64,000 bases of DNA. Source: Sinisalibacter lacisalsi. Lineage in GTDB: Bacteria > Pseudomonadota > Alphaproteobacteria > Rhodobacterales > Rhodobacteraceae. The DNA is taken from positions 186,001 to 250,000 of the forward strand of contig NZ_BMGI01000003.1 of the NCBI RefSeq assembly GCF_014640115.1, in the 5' to 3' direction. The position numbers and the translations under genes are program-made. Positions 32,140 to 40,987 of the stretch are shown piece after piece (position 1 is the stretch's first letter; the number at the start of each line of letters is the position of its first letter). A model generated the notes under the pieces. The model worked only from the letters and a program-made list of their open reading frames with translations. It had not been told where the DNA came from and ran no database searches.

Positions 32140-33054
32140 GTGAGTATCGAGATGATTCCCTTCGAAGCCGAGGCGCTTCTGGATTGGGTCGAGTTGACGG
32201 AAGCCTTCAAGGCCGGGCACCTGATGCCGAGGGCGGAGGTTGCCGATACCTTCCTCTACCGCGAGCCCGACACCCTGCTTTCGCGCGCGGCGTGGATCGA
32301 CGGGATGGGGATCGCGGTGAAATCGGCCACGATCTTTCCCGAGAACCCCGCCGACAACGTGCCGATGGTGAACGGCGCGGTGAACCTTTACAGCAATGAC
32401 CACGGCACCCTGGAGGCGATTGTTGATTTCCACCTCGTCACCAAGTGGAAAACGGCCGCCGACTCGCTCCTCGGGGCGCTGTTGCTTGCCCGCCCGGAAA
32501 GCGAATGCATCCTGATCGTCGGGGCCGGCACCGTCGCGCGTGCGCTCAGGCAGGCCTATGGCGCGGCCTTTCCCGATGCCCGGTTCCAGGTCTGGAACCG
32601 CTCGCCTGCCGGCGCCGAGGATATGGCCACGCATTTTCCCGATACGGTCGTCGCGACCGATCTGGAAAGCGCGGTGATGGCGTCCGATATCATCACCTGC
32701 GCCACGATGACCCGCGAGCCGCTGATCGAGGGGGATTGGCTCCAGCCCGGTCAGCACCTCGACCTGATCGGCGCCTACCGGCCCGACATGCGCGAGGCCG
32801 ACGACGAGGCTTTGCGCCGCGCGCGCATCTTCATGGATAGCCGGGCCACCGTGCTCGACCACATCGGCGAGTTGAAAATCCCGCTGGAAGAAGGCGTGGT
32901 GACGCGCGAAGACGTTCTGGGCGATTTCTACGATATCGAGGCGGGGGCCTTCCGGCGTGCCGAAGACGATATCACCCTGTTCAAGAACGGCGGCGGCGCG
33001 CATCTCGATCTGATGACGAGCCGCTACATTCTCGACAAGTGGCGCAACCGCTGA
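32140..33054 (+). CDS. Ornithine cyclodeaminase/mu-crystallin family protein
   Basis: A 304-residue NAD(P)-dependent protein of the ornithine cyclodeaminase family, which also includes pyrroline-2-carboxylate and ketimine reductases. The Rossmann motif is CILIVGAGTVARAL (about residues 121-134). ATMTREPLIEGDWL and GAYRPDMREADDEALRRA are family blocks. The start is GTG at 32140 with GGGAGG 7 bases upstream; ATG choices nearby are less well placed. It diverges from the DUF1636-cobalamin operon across a palindrome-bearing spacer. The substrate is not predictable. Confidence 0.88.
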   Translation: MSIEMIPFEAEALLDWVELTEAFKAGHLMPRAEVADTFLYREPDTLLSRAAWIDGMGIAVKSATIFPENPADNVPMVNGAVNLYSNDHGTLEAIVDFHLVTKWKTAADSLLGALLLARPESECILIVGAGTVARALRQAYGAAFPDARFQVWNRSPAGAEDMATHFPDTVVATDLESAVMASDIITCATMTREPLIEGDWLQPGQHLDLIGAYRPDMREADDEALRRARIFMDSRATVLDHIGELKIPLEEGVVTREDVLGDFYDIEAGAFRRAEDDITLFKNGGGAHLDLMTSRYILDKWRNR

Positions 33055-33167
33055 CCACGGCACCTGGAAACGGATTGTCGCGCCTCGGAACACGGCATGG
33101 CGGGTTGCGCCGGAACGCCGGCGGGTTAGTGTTGCGGCGCTCCTGAACCCTGCTGGACCGCGCAACC

Positions 33168-34115
33168 ATGCCGCCTCTTGCCACAACTCTTGCCGTTGTC
33201 ACCCTGCTCGCCATCCTCGTGGTTGCGCTGCCCTGGGGCATGGAGCTGCTGCGCCGGCCGATGAACGAGCGCGCGCGCGGCGATGCGCCCGGCGCCTTCG
33301 CCCAGCTTTCGGCGGGCAACACGCATTATCAGTGGCACGGGCCGCGCTCGACGCGGGTGCTCGTTCTGGTGCATGGGGTGAGTTCGCCGTCGTGGGTGTT
33401 CGCCGGTCTGATCCGCGGGCTGCTGGCGATGCGCTATCGCGTGCTCAGCTACGATCTTTACGGCCGCGGCTTTTCCGACCGACCGCGCGACAGCCAGACG
33501 CTGGAATTCCATGCCCGCCAACTCGGCGAATTGCTCGATGCGCTCGGGGTGCAGGTGCCGGTGACGCTGATGGGCTATTCGATGGGGGGCGCCATCGCCG
33601 CCACCTTCGCCGCCGATGAGCCGGACCGGGTCGACCGGCTGATCCTGCTCGCGCCCGCCGGGGTGAGCTACACGCCCGGCCGCCTGCGCACCATGGCGCG
33701 CGACGGTGGGCGGCTCGGTTCCTGGCTCTGGGGCCTGCTCGGCGGCTGGCAGCTGAAGCGCGCGGCAAGGGCCGATGCCGCGAACCCCTCGGTGATCGAC
33801 GATCTGCCCCGGCGCATCCGCCGCGAGATCCGGCGCCGGGGCTATCTTGCCGCGATCCTTTCCTCCGAGCGCCATGCGCTGGATCGCTCGCTCAAGGCGG
33901 TGCACCGGGAGATCGGGGCGATGTATATTCCCACGCTCGCGATCTGGGGCGAGAAGGATGCGGTGATCCCGGTGGCATCGCTGGGCGCCTTCGCGGCGTG
34001 GAACCGGCAGGCGCGGCAAGAGGTGATCGACGGCGCGGGGCATGCCCTGCCGCATACCCACCCCAAGCAGGTGTTGTCGGCGATCCGCGACTTTCTGCGC
34101 GAAGTGCCGGAGTAG
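33168..34115 (+). CDS. Alpha/beta hydrolase with N-terminal membrane anchor
   Basis: A 315-residue alpha/beta-fold hydrolase. One hydrophobic segment (about residues 5-24) should anchor it to the inner membrane. The nucleophile elbow GYSMGG carries the Ser at about residue 138. The acid is probably Asp in WGEKDAVIP and the base His in GAGHALPH near residue 290. The oxyanion region is VLVHGVSSPSWVF. Substrate unknown; it could be an esterase or lactonase. It ends two bases before the stop of the convergent MnmC-like oxidoreductase gene. Confidence 0.9.
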   Translation: MPPLATTLAVVTLLAILVVALPWGMELLRRPMNERARGDAPGAFAQLSAGNTHYQWHGPRSTRVLVLVHGVSSPSWVFAGLIRGLLAMRYRVLSYDLYGRGFSDRPRDSQTLEFHARQLGELLDALGVQVPVTLMGYSMGGAIAATFAADEPDRVDRLILLAPAGVSYTPGRLRTMARDGGRLGSWLWGLLGGWQLKRAARADAANPSVIDDLPRRIRREIRRRGYLAAILSSERHALDRSLKAVHREIGAMYIPTLAIWGEKDAVIPVASLGAFAAWNRQARQEVIDGAGHALPHTHPKQVLSAIRDFLREVPE

Positions 34116-34117
34116 GG

Positions 34118-35146
34118 CTAGAGACTTGCCTCGACCTTGAACGCGCCGGGGATCCGGTCGTCGCCGTCGAGTACGAGGGCGGCCATGACCTGCCCCACCA
34201 TGGGCGCGATGCCGAATCCGATCTTGAAGCCGCCGTTGGCGATGAAATGCCCCGCCCGCCCCGGCCAGGCCCCGAGCATCGGCGCGCGGGTTCTGGCCCG
34301 GGGGCGCAGCCCGGCCCAGCGTTCGATCACCGGCGCATCCGCGAGCGCCGGAACGGCGGCGCGGGCCCTTGCGATCACCGCGTCGATCTGCGCATCGCAT
34401 TTGTCGGGGCTGGTGAACTCGCGTTCGGTGGTCGATCCGATGGCCACGGTGCCGTCGCCGTGGGGCACGATATGCACGCCGTCGGCAAAGACCTGCGGAA
34501 GCGCCCGCGCGTCGAACCCAAGGTTCGCCGACTGGCCTTTGACCGGCACGCCCACGGTCTTGCCGAAATGCGCCGAAAGCTCGGTGAGCCCCGCCGCGCC
34601 GGTGGCCCAGACCACGCGGCCCTCGTCTTCCGCTTCGGTCACGATCTCGCCGCCAAGGGCCGTTATGGCGGCGGCGAGTGCCGCCACGGCGCGGCGGGGG
34701 GCCATGCGGGCGGTGAGTGTGTCGTGGATCGCCAGGCCCGTAGGGCTGACCGGTCCCCATTCGGCCCGCGCCTCGACGATCTCCCAGCGAAAGCGGCCCT
34801 GCCAAAGCTCCCGGGCGGTTTCAGCCCGAGCCTCGGCAAGCGCCAGAGCCTGAGCATCGGCGACGGGTTGCAGACGTCCCGAGCGGGCATAGCCGGGATC
34901 GCGCCCGCCGGTGCGCGCGACCGCGCTCCAGAAGTCATCGCCCATGGCCAGCGCCTCGAACTGGAACGCCTTCTTGTCGTTCCAGTGTTCCGGCACGTGG
35001 GGCGCAAGCGCGCCGACAAGCCCGCCCGACGATCCCGCCCCGGCCCCGTTCGGGTCCACCACCCGCACCCGCGCGCCCCTTTCCGCGCAAGCGTAGGCCA
35101 CCGCGAGCCCGAAGGCCCCTGCGCCACGCACCGTCACGTCCACCAT
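34118..35146 (-). CDS. FAD-dependent oxidoreductase, MnmC C-terminal-domain type
   Basis: A 342-residue D-amino-acid-oxidase-fold flavoprotein. The FAD-binding motif is VRGAGAFGLAVAYACAERG at the N-terminus. GSSGGLVGALAPHVPEHWND resembles the oxidoreductase half of MnmC, which removes the carboxymethyl group from cmnm5s2U34 of tRNA. The methyltransferase half is encoded separately, 55 bases away and divergently. I chose the ATG at 35146, with GGAGG 8 bases upstream; a TTG two codons earlier is less likely. Together the two genes probably replace the fused MnmC of enterobacteria. Confidence 0.82.
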   Translation of the reverse strand: MVDVTVRGAGAFGLAVAYACAERGARVRVVDPNGAGAGSSGGLVGALAPHVPEHWNDKKAFQFEALAMGDDFWSAVARTGGRDPGYARSGRLQPVADAQALALAEARAETARELWQGRFRWEIVEARAEWGPVSPTGLAIHDTLTARMAPRRAVAALAAAITALGGEIVTEAEDEGRVVWATGAAGLTELSAHFGKTVGVPVKGQSANLGFDARALPQVFADGVHIVPHGDGTVAIGSTTEREFTSPDKCDAQIDAVIARARAAVPALADAPVIERWAGLRPRARTRAPMLGAWPGRAGHFIANGGFKIGFGIAPMVGQVMAALVLDGDDRIPGAFKVEASL

Positions 35147-35200
35147 TGCCAAGCCCTCCGGCCTTGCGCATTGTCGCGCCGGTGTTTTCTAGGGGAAGTC

Positions 35201-35884
35201 ATGGCCGAGGACCAGCGCAGCGCGGTGGCATGGAACGAGCGGGGCACCCCCGTCTCGACCCGGTTCGATGACCCCTATTTCAGCCTCGAAGACGGGCTGG
35301 CCGAAACCCGCCAAACCTTCCTTGCCGGCAACGATCTGCCGGCGCGGTTCCGCCCCGGCTTTCAGGTGGCGGAACTGGGCTTCGGCACCGGGCTCAACAT
35401 GCTGGCCACGCTGATCGCCTTTCACGCGGCGGGGGCGCCGGGGCCGGTGCGGTTCACCAGTTTCGAGGCCTACCCGATGGCGGCCGCCGACATGGCGCGC
35501 GCGCTCGCGGCCTTTCCCGAGGCGGAGGCCGTGGCGGGGGAGTTCCTCGGCGTCTGGAGCCGGGGAGACAGGCGCGCCGACCTTGGGGGATTCCGCGTCG
35601 AGGTGATCGAGGGCGATGCGCGCGAGACATTGCCGCTTTGGCAGGGCCGGGCGGATGCGTGGTTTCTCGACGGGTTCAGCCCGGCGAAGAACCCCGAGCT
35701 CTGGGGCGATCGCCTGCTGGCCGACGTGGCGCGCCACACCGCGCCGGGCGGCACGGCCGCAACCTATACCGCCGCCGGCTTCGTGCGCCGCGGGCTGGAG
35801 GCGGCGGGGTTCACCGTGGAACGACGCCCCGGGTTCGGTCGCAAGCGCCACATGACGGTGGCCAGACTGGAGGGGCGGCGATGA
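35201..35884 (+). CDS. mnmD: tRNA (5-methylaminomethyl-2-thiouridine)-methyltransferase
   Basis: SAM-dependent methyltransferase, 227 residues, that makes mnm5s2U at the tRNA wobble position 34. The N-terminal part has VAWNERGTPVSTRFDDPYFS, a hallmark of MnmC/MnmD. The SAM-binding motif is ELGFGTGLNMLATL (about residues 58-71). DAWFLDGFSPAKNPELW and the C-terminal GRKRHM complete the family pattern. AGGGGAAG lies close before the ATG. The stop overlaps the next gene's start as ATGA. Confidence 0.93.
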   Translation: MAEDQRSAVAWNERGTPVSTRFDDPYFSLEDGLAETRQTFLAGNDLPARFRPGFQVAELGFGTGLNMLATLIAFHAAGAPGPVRFTSFEAYPMAAADMARALAAFPEAEAVAGEFLGVWSRGDRRADLGGFRVEVIEGDARETLPLWQGRADAWFLDGFSPAKNPELWGDRLLADVARHTAPGGTAATYTAAGFVRRGLEAAGFTVERRPGFGRKRHMTVARLEGRR

Positions 35885-36762
35885 CCCGGGCCGACGCGCG
35901 CCTTGGCATTCTGCTGATGCTTGCGGCGACATTCGTATTCGCCATGCAGGATGGCATCTCGCGCCACCTGGCGGGGGAATACAACGTGCTGATGGTGGTG
36001 ATGATCCGCTACTGGTTTTTCGCCGCCTTCGTGATCGCCGTGGCGACGCGCAAGGCCGGGGGGTGGCGCGCGGCGGCCTATACCAGTCAGCCGGTCTTGC
36101 AGGTTGTCCGCGGGCTGGTTCTGATCCTGGAGATCTGCGTGATGATCGCGGCCTTCGTGGTGCTCGGGCTGATCGAGAGCCACGCGATCTTCGCCTCCTA
36201 CCCGCTGATCATCGCGGCGCTGTCCGGCCCGATCCTTGGCGAACGGGTGGGGCCATGGCGCTGGGTGGCGATTGCGGTGGGTTTCGTCGGCATCCTCATC
36301 ATCCTGCAGCCGGGCGTGGCGGTATTCTCGCCCGCCGCCCTGATCCCGCTGACCTCGGCGCTGCTCTTCGCGCTATACGGATTGCTCACCCGCTACGCCG
36401 CGCGGCGCGACAGCACCGCCACCTCGTTTTTCTGGACCGGCACGGTGGGCGCGGTGGCGATCACGCTGGCCGGGGTCTGGTTCTGGGAGCCGATGACCGG
36501 GCCAGACTGGGGCTGGATGGCGCTGCTCTGCATCACTGGCGCGCTCGGGCACTGGCTGCTGATCAAGTGCTACGAGGTGTCCGAGGCGTCGGCGGTGCAG
36601 CCCTTCGCCTATTTCCAGCTGGTCTTCGCCTCGGCGCTGGCCATCGTCGTGTTCGACGAGCGCATCGCCTCGAACGTGGCGATCGGCGCGGCGATCGTGG
36701 TGGGCGCGGGGCTGTTCACGATCTACCGCGAGCGGATGTCTCAGCGACGCTTGAGTTCCTGA
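35881..36762 (+). CDS. DMT superfamily (EamA) transporter
   Basis: A 293-residue integral membrane protein with ten predicted helices in two EamA repeats. The first repeat begins LGILLMLAATFVFAMQDGIS and the second LTSALLFALYGLLTRYAARR. Members move amino acids, nucleobases or other small molecules; the substrate here is unknown. It is coupled to mnmD by an ATGA overlap. The last 22 bases overlap the end of the convergent lytic transglycosylase gene. Confidence 0.9.
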   Translation: MTRADARLGILLMLAATFVFAMQDGISRHLAGEYNVLMVVMIRYWFFAAFVIAVATRKAGGWRAAAYTSQPVLQVVRGLVLILEICVMIAAFVVLGLIESHAIFASYPLIIAALSGPILGERVGPWRWVAIAVGFVGILIILQPGVAVFSPAALIPLTSALLFALYGLLTRYAARRDSTATSFFWTGTVGAVAITLAGVWFWEPMTGPDWGWMALLCITGALGHWLLIKCYEVSEASAVQPFAYFQLVFASALAIVVFDERIASNVAIGAAIVVGAGLFTIYRERMSQRRLSS

Positions 36763-38711
36763 GTGAAGGCGATCGCCTCGGTCTGGCCGGTGAGCCGGGC
36801 GCGGTAGTTGGGCAGGCTCTCGGTCACCCGCATCACGTAGTTGCGGGTTTCGGTGAAGGGGATGTGCTCGATCCAGTCGATCACGTCGATGGCGGGATCG
36901 CCCGGATTGCCCATGCGCTCGCTCCACGACCGCGCCCGCCCCGGTCCGGCATTGTAGGCCACCGCGATCAGCACCGGGTTTCGTCCGAACTGCTCGATCA
37001 GGTAGGCGAGGTATTCCGAGCCGAGCCGGGTGTTATAGGCCATTTCGGAGGTCAGCCGCGCTGGCGCGTGGTCGATATCGAGCCGGCGGGCCATGTCTTG
37101 CGCCGTGCCGGGCATGAGCTGCATCAACCCCAATGCGCCGACGCCGGAGCGTGCGCCCGGATCGAACTCGCTCTCGCGCCGGGCGATCGCCATCTCCAGC
37201 GCGCGGGTCACGGTGCGGTTTCCCGATCCGATCTCGGGCGTGGGAAAGTAGGGGCGGTTGAGCAGGGTGCCGTGAAAGCGCAGGGCATACTTGGCGAGCT
37301 TGAGTTGCAGGTAGGGGGCGTTCGCGTCCTCGGCCCATTGCATAAGTTGGCCAAGGCCGGTGCGGTCGAGCCCTTCGGAAAGCTGGATCACCATGCGCTC
37401 GGCGAGGTAGCGTTCCTCCGCCGCGAGCAACAGCCGCGCCGCCTGCATCACCGTGGTGTTCCAGAACGCGGCTTGCTGATAGCCGGGAAAGGTCTCGGCC
37501 CCGGTCAGGGCCGCATCCATCGCGATACCCGCCTTTTCGGCCGCGAGGATGCCGTAGAAGGCGCTTTGGTGCTGCCCGGCGCGGGTGTAAGCGGCGCGGG
37601 CCTCCTCGGCACGGCCGAGCGCCTCGAGCGCGCGGCCTTCCCAATAGCCGGCACGGCCAAGGCTGATCGGGCTTTCCACCCCGCCCTTGAAATCCCGAAA
37701 ATGCCGCAGCGCCGTTTCGGCGTCGCCGAGCTTGCGCAAGGCGATGTAACCCGCGAGCCATTCCAGCTCGCTGCGGTCCTCGCTGTCGTCGGCGATCTGG
37801 TGGCTGGCCGCGATGCGGTAGGCGGTGCGCCCGTCGTCTTCGCGCATTGCCCAGCGGGCCAGCACGCTTCGCCAGCTTGCCCATGCCTCGGGGCGGCCGA
37901 GCGATGCCGCCGTGTCGGAGCGTTCGAGCAGAAGCTCGATGGCGTCGGCGTTGCGGCCCTTGCGGGCGCGCCAGAGGAAACGCTCGTAGGCAAGGCCCGG
38001 ATCGCTGGCGAGGTTGGTCGGCACGGCCGCGATGAGGGCGTCGACGCCGTTCTCGTCGTTGCGAAGGGCAATCCGCGCACGCGCAAGCGCCTGCTGCGCC
38101 GCGTCGACCCGCGCCATCTGCCGCTCGGCCTGGGCTGTAAGGCCGCGCCAGAGCAGCATGTCCATCCTGGCCCAGTGATGGCTGGCCAGCGTCTGCGGCC
38201 AATCGACCATGAACTGGTCTTCTTCCTCCTGCGACAAGCCGAAGGAAGTCCAGCCCCGGATCGCCTCGGCCATCGCCTCCTGCTTTGCCCCGGTATCCCA
38301 CAACGCCTGCGCGAATCGCAGGCTGCCCAAGCCGGTTTCGGGCTTCTGGGCGATGAAGAAGTCGAGCACGGCGGCGGCGCTCGCATCTTCCGGAATGGTC
38401 TTTTCCGAGCGTTCCCGCAGCAGCGCCAGCCCCGGCCAATCGGGGTTTCGGCGCAGAAAATCGAGGCTTTCGGAAAACTCGCCACGCGAGGCGCGCAGGC
38501 GATTCCACTGCACGATGTCGCGCGCGACCGAGCCCGGCGGGCCGGCGGCGGCGAGGGCGCCATCCCAATCGCCCGAGCGCATCAGTTCGAGCCCGCGTTC
38601 GAGCGCCGCAACCTCGGCGGCATCCTGGGCTGCGGCGGGTGCGGAAAGGCCGAGCGCAAACAGCGCGGGGGCAAGGACGAGACGGAGCAGGAATTTCATT
38701 TTTCGAACCAT
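36741..38711 (-). CDS. Soluble lytic murein transglycosylase (Slt70-like)
   Basis: A 656-residue periplasmic enzyme. A signal peptide ends at about residue 29 (AAAQDAAE). A long alpha-helical superhelix domain of TPR-like repeats follows. The C-terminal SLT domain holds the catalytic Glu near residue 510 in AIARRESEFDPGARS, followed by GLMQLMPGTA and AYNAGPGRA. It cuts peptidoglycan exolytically, making 1,6-anhydromuropeptides. AGGA lies 7 bases before the first ATG; an ATG four codons later is possible. It is divergent from dapA. Confidence 0.93.
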   Translation of the reverse strand: MVRKMKFLLRLVLAPALFALGLSAPAAAQDAAEVAALERGLELMRSGDWDGALAAAGPPGSVARDIVQWNRLRASRGEFSESLDFLRRNPDWPGLALLRERSEKTIPEDASAAAVLDFFIAQKPETGLGSLRFAQALWDTGAKQEAMAEAIRGWTSFGLSQEEEDQFMVDWPQTLASHHWARMDMLLWRGLTAQAERQMARVDAAQQALARARIALRNDENGVDALIAAVPTNLASDPGLAYERFLWRARKGRNADAIELLLERSDTAASLGRPEAWASWRSVLARWAMREDDGRTAYRIAASHQIADDSEDRSELEWLAGYIALRKLGDAETALRHFRDFKGGVESPISLGRAGYWEGRALEALGRAEEARAAYTRAGQHQSAFYGILAAEKAGIAMDAALTGAETFPGYQQAAFWNTTVMQAARLLLAAEERYLAERMVIQLSEGLDRTGLGQLMQWAEDANAPYLQLKLAKYALRFHGTLLNRPYFPTPEIGSGNRTVTRALEMAIARRESEFDPGARSGVGALGLMQLMPGTAQDMARRLDIDHAPARLTSEMAYNTRLGSEYLAYLIEQFGRNPVLIAVAYNAGPGRARSWSERMGNPGDPAIDVIDWIEHIPFTETRNYVMRVTESLPNYRARLTGQTEAIAFTQELKRR

Positions 38712-38838
38712 GTCGCATTCCTAGCGTGGCGTGCGGGCGCGGCAACACACATTCTTGGCATTTCCTCGGCGCCCGGCTAGTTTCCGCCGCGCCGGTATCG
38801 CCCCGACTCGGGGCCACAAAAAGAATAAGGAGCGTGTC

Positions 38839-39711
38839 ATGTTCAAAGGAAGCATTCCTGCCCTGGTCACGCCGTTCAAGAACGGCGCGCTGGATGTCGA
38901 CGCGCTCAAACATCTCGTCGAGTGGCACATCGGGCAGGGATCGCATGGGCTGGTGCCGGTTGGCACCACCGGCGAAAGCCCCACGCTCAGCCATCGCGAG
39001 CACGAGATCGTCGTCGAGGAGGTGGTGAATGCCGTCGCCGGACGGATCCCGGTGATTGCGGGGGCGGGCTCGAACAACACCGTCGAGGCGATCCGGTTCA
39101 TGGAACATGCGAAGGCCGTCGGCGCCGACGGCGCGCTCGTGGTCACGCCCTACTACAACAAGCCCACGCAGCGCGGCATGGTTCGGCATTACCTCGAGCT
39201 GGCCGAAGTGGGCCTGCCGATCGTGATCTACAACATCCCCGGCCGCTCGGCGGTGGACATGCTGCCCGACACCATGGGCGAACTCGCCAAGCACCCAAAT
39301 ATCGTGGGCGTGAAGGACGCGACCGGCGATCTCGCCCGCGTGGCCAAGCAGCGCATGACCTGCGGCGAGGATTTCATCCAGATCTCGGGCGAAGATGCAA
39401 CGGCGGTTGGTTTCAACGCGATGGGCGGGCGCGGCTGCATCTCGGTCACCGCCAACGTGGCGCCGAAACTCTGCGCCGACCTGCAGGAGGCCACCCTCGC
39501 GGGCGATTACGGCCGGGCGCTCGAGCTGTCGGACCAGCTGATGCCGCTGCACCTCGCGATCTTCCTCGAACCGGGCGTGGTGGGGGTGAAATACGCGATG
39601 TCGCGGCTCGGGCTGTGCGAGCCGGAGGTGCGCTCGCCGCTGATCGAGGCGACCGATACCACCAAGGCTGTCATCGACGCCGCGATGCGCCACGCCGAAC
39701 TGCTGAACTGA
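38839..39711 (+). CDS. dapA: 4-hydroxy-tetrahydrodipicolinate synthase
   Basis: Condenses pyruvate with aspartate semialdehyde in the first committed step of lysine and meso-diaminopimelate synthesis. The 290-residue product is standard length. Visible motifs are [14 protein letters not shown], the catalytic Tyr in IVIYNIPGR, and the Schiff-base Lys in GVKDATGD (about residue 159). AAGGAG lies 7 bases before the ATG. It heads a dapA-trmO-smpB operon with spacers of 2 and 15 bases. Confidence 0.97.
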   Translation: MFKGSIPALVTPFKNGALDVDALKHLVEWHIGQGSHGLVPVGTTGESPTLSHREHEIVVEEVVNAVAGRIPVIAGAGSNNTVEAIRFMEHAKAVGADGALVVTPYYNKPTQRGMVRHYLELAEVGLPIVIYNIPGRSAVDMLPDTMGELAKHPNIVGVKDATGDLARVAKQRMTCGEDFIQISGEDATAVGFNAMGGRGCISVTANVAPKLCADLQEATLAGDYGRALELSDQLMPLHLAIFLEPGVVGVKYAMSRLGLCEPEVRSPLIEATDTTKAVIDAAMRHAELLN

Positions 39712-39713
39712 GC

Positions 39714-40199
39714 ATGGCGGAAACCTGGGATATCCGCGAGGGCGAGGTCGCGCTGGAGCGCGATCCGTCCGACGCGCCGGACGCGGGCGTGGTTTTCATC
39801 GGCCATGTCCGGTCGCCGTGGAAACGGCGCGAGGATTGCCCGAAGAACATCGGCAGGGCGCGCGAGGCGGGCGGCGACGCGTGGATCGAGCTCAAGCCCG
39901 CCTTCGCCCCGGCGCTGAGCGGGCTTGCCGTCGGCCAGCCGATCATCCTGATGTACTGGATGAACCGCGCCCGGCGCGATCTTTTGTTGCAGAACCCCCG
40001 CCACGTCGATGCGCCGCGCGGCACCTTCTCGCTGCGCTCCCCCAACCGGCCCAACCCGGTGGCGCTTTCGACGGTGCGGATCACCAGCCTCGACCCGCAG
40101 GCCGGCCGGATCGGGATCGACGCCATCGACTGCCTCGATGGCACGCCGGTGGTGGACATCAAACCCTGGCTCGAAACGGTCGACATCCCGCCCGCCTGA
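39714..40199 (+). CDS. TrmO-like SAM-dependent tRNA methyltransferase
   Basis: A 161-residue protein of the TrmO (YaeB/VirR) family, which methylates N6 of threonylcarbamoyladenosine at tRNA position 37. It has the beta-barrel family blocks GHVRSPWKRREDCPKN, SLRSPNRPNPVALSTV and DCLDGTPVVDIKPWL. E. coli TrmO is longer because of a C-terminal extension that is missing here, as in many shorter family members. It starts 2 bases after dapA, so the two are co-transcribed. Confidence 0.85.
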   Translation: MAETWDIREGEVALERDPSDAPDAGVVFIGHVRSPWKRREDCPKNIGRAREAGGDAWIELKPAFAPALSGLAVGQPIILMYWMNRARRDLLLQNPRHVDAPRGTFSLRSPNRPNPVALSTVRITSLDPQAGRIGIDAIDCLDGTPVVDIKPWLETVDIPPA

Positions 40200-40214
40200 G
40201 CCTATGTGCCTCCC

Positions 40215-40691
40215 ATGGCGAAGAAAGACACAAACCCGAACTACAAGGTGATCGCCGAGAACCGGCGGGCGCGGCACGATTACGCGATCGAGGATGACCT
40301 CGAATGCGGGATCATGCTGATGGGGTCCGAGGTGAAGAGCCTGCGCAGCGGCAGCGCCAATATTGCCGAGAGCTACGCCGCCGTTGAAAATGGCGAGCTC
40401 TGGCTGGTGAACGGCTATATCGCGCCCTACGAACAGGCCAAGACCTGGGGCCACGAAGAGCGCCGCCGCCGCAAGCTGCTGGTTTCCCGCAAGGAACTGG
40501 CGCGGCTCTGGAACGCGACCCAGCGCAAGGGGATGACGCTGGTGCCGCTGGTGCTCTACTTCAACGACAAGGGGCTGGTGAAGCTGAAGATCGGTATCGC
40601 CAAGGGCAAGAAGGTGCACGACAAGCGCGCCGACGAGGCCAAGCGCGACTGGAACCGGCAGAAGCAACGGCTGTTGCGCGACAAAGGTTGA
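40215..40691 (+). CDS. smpB: SsrA-binding protein SmpB
   Basis: RNA-binding partner of tmRNA in ribosome rescue. The 158-residue product matches SmpB throughout: [37 protein letters not shown], and the basic tail ending [14 protein letters not shown] that enters the mRNA channel. The ATG at 40215 gives the usual [11 protein letters not shown] start. No Shine-Dalgarno is evident; translation may be coupled to trmO, whose stop is 15 bases upstream. A GTG three codons earlier is an alternative. No ssrA gene was seen nearby. Confidence 0.96.
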   Translation: MAKKDTNPNYKVIAENRRARHDYAIEDDLECGIMLMGSEVKSLRSGSANIAESYAAVENGELWLVNGYIAPYEQAKTWGHEERRRRKLLVSRKELARLWNATQRKGMTLVPLVLYFNDKGLVKLKIGIAKGKKVHDKRADEAKRDWNRQKQRLLRDKG

Positions 40692-40697
40692 GAGGGA

Positions 40698-40766
40698 AGG
40701 GGGGCTGTCTGCCCCCCTCGCCCGTGCCGGGCTCACCCCCCGAAGGTATTTTTCGACCCAAGAAGG
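40698..40766 (+). repeat. Composite intergenic repeat, copy C (hairpin plus 23-nt core)
   Basis: Arms AGGGGGGC (40698-40705) and GCCCCCCT (40711-40718) close a five-base loop right after smpB. The core at 40744-40766 (AGGTATTTTTCGACC then CAAGAAGG) has the same length as copies A and B and differs from B at two bases. The hairpin may also serve as the terminator of the dapA operon. Confidence 0.7.
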
Positions 40767-40822
40767 ACCGTGGCGTTTGGCTCTGCGGTGTGGGGCGTTG
40801 CTCGCCTTGACCGGAGCCAGGG

Positions 40823-40842
40823 TTAACGCGCGTTAAGGTTAA
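40823..40842. promoter_or_regulatory. 14-bp perfect palindrome with an extra TTAA
   Basis: TTAACGCGCGTTAA (40823-40836) is a perfect palindrome, followed by GG and another TTAA (40839-40842). It lies in the 296-base spacer between the convergent smpB and fmt genes, away from any start codon. TTAA spacing is six, not the seven of a CtrA site. Nothing else in this spacer looks like a gene. Confidence 0.4.
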
Positions 40843-40987
40843 TGCTTCGCGGTGTTGATCTTCGTTGGGTGGGAAAGAGGCCTTTCCTCCAGCCGGGAGG
40901 CGCGCCGGCAGGGGGTGATGGTTGCCGGGGCGAATCCGGTGCGCCAGGCGAATCACCAAATGAAATCGGTTCCGTGGTTCTGCACGA

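Noticed and set aside
40692-40987. A tmRNA (ssrA) gene next to smpB
   Set aside because: The spacer shows no tag-peptide reading frame ending in Ala-Ala and no tRNA-like end. It holds a repeat copy and a palindrome instead.
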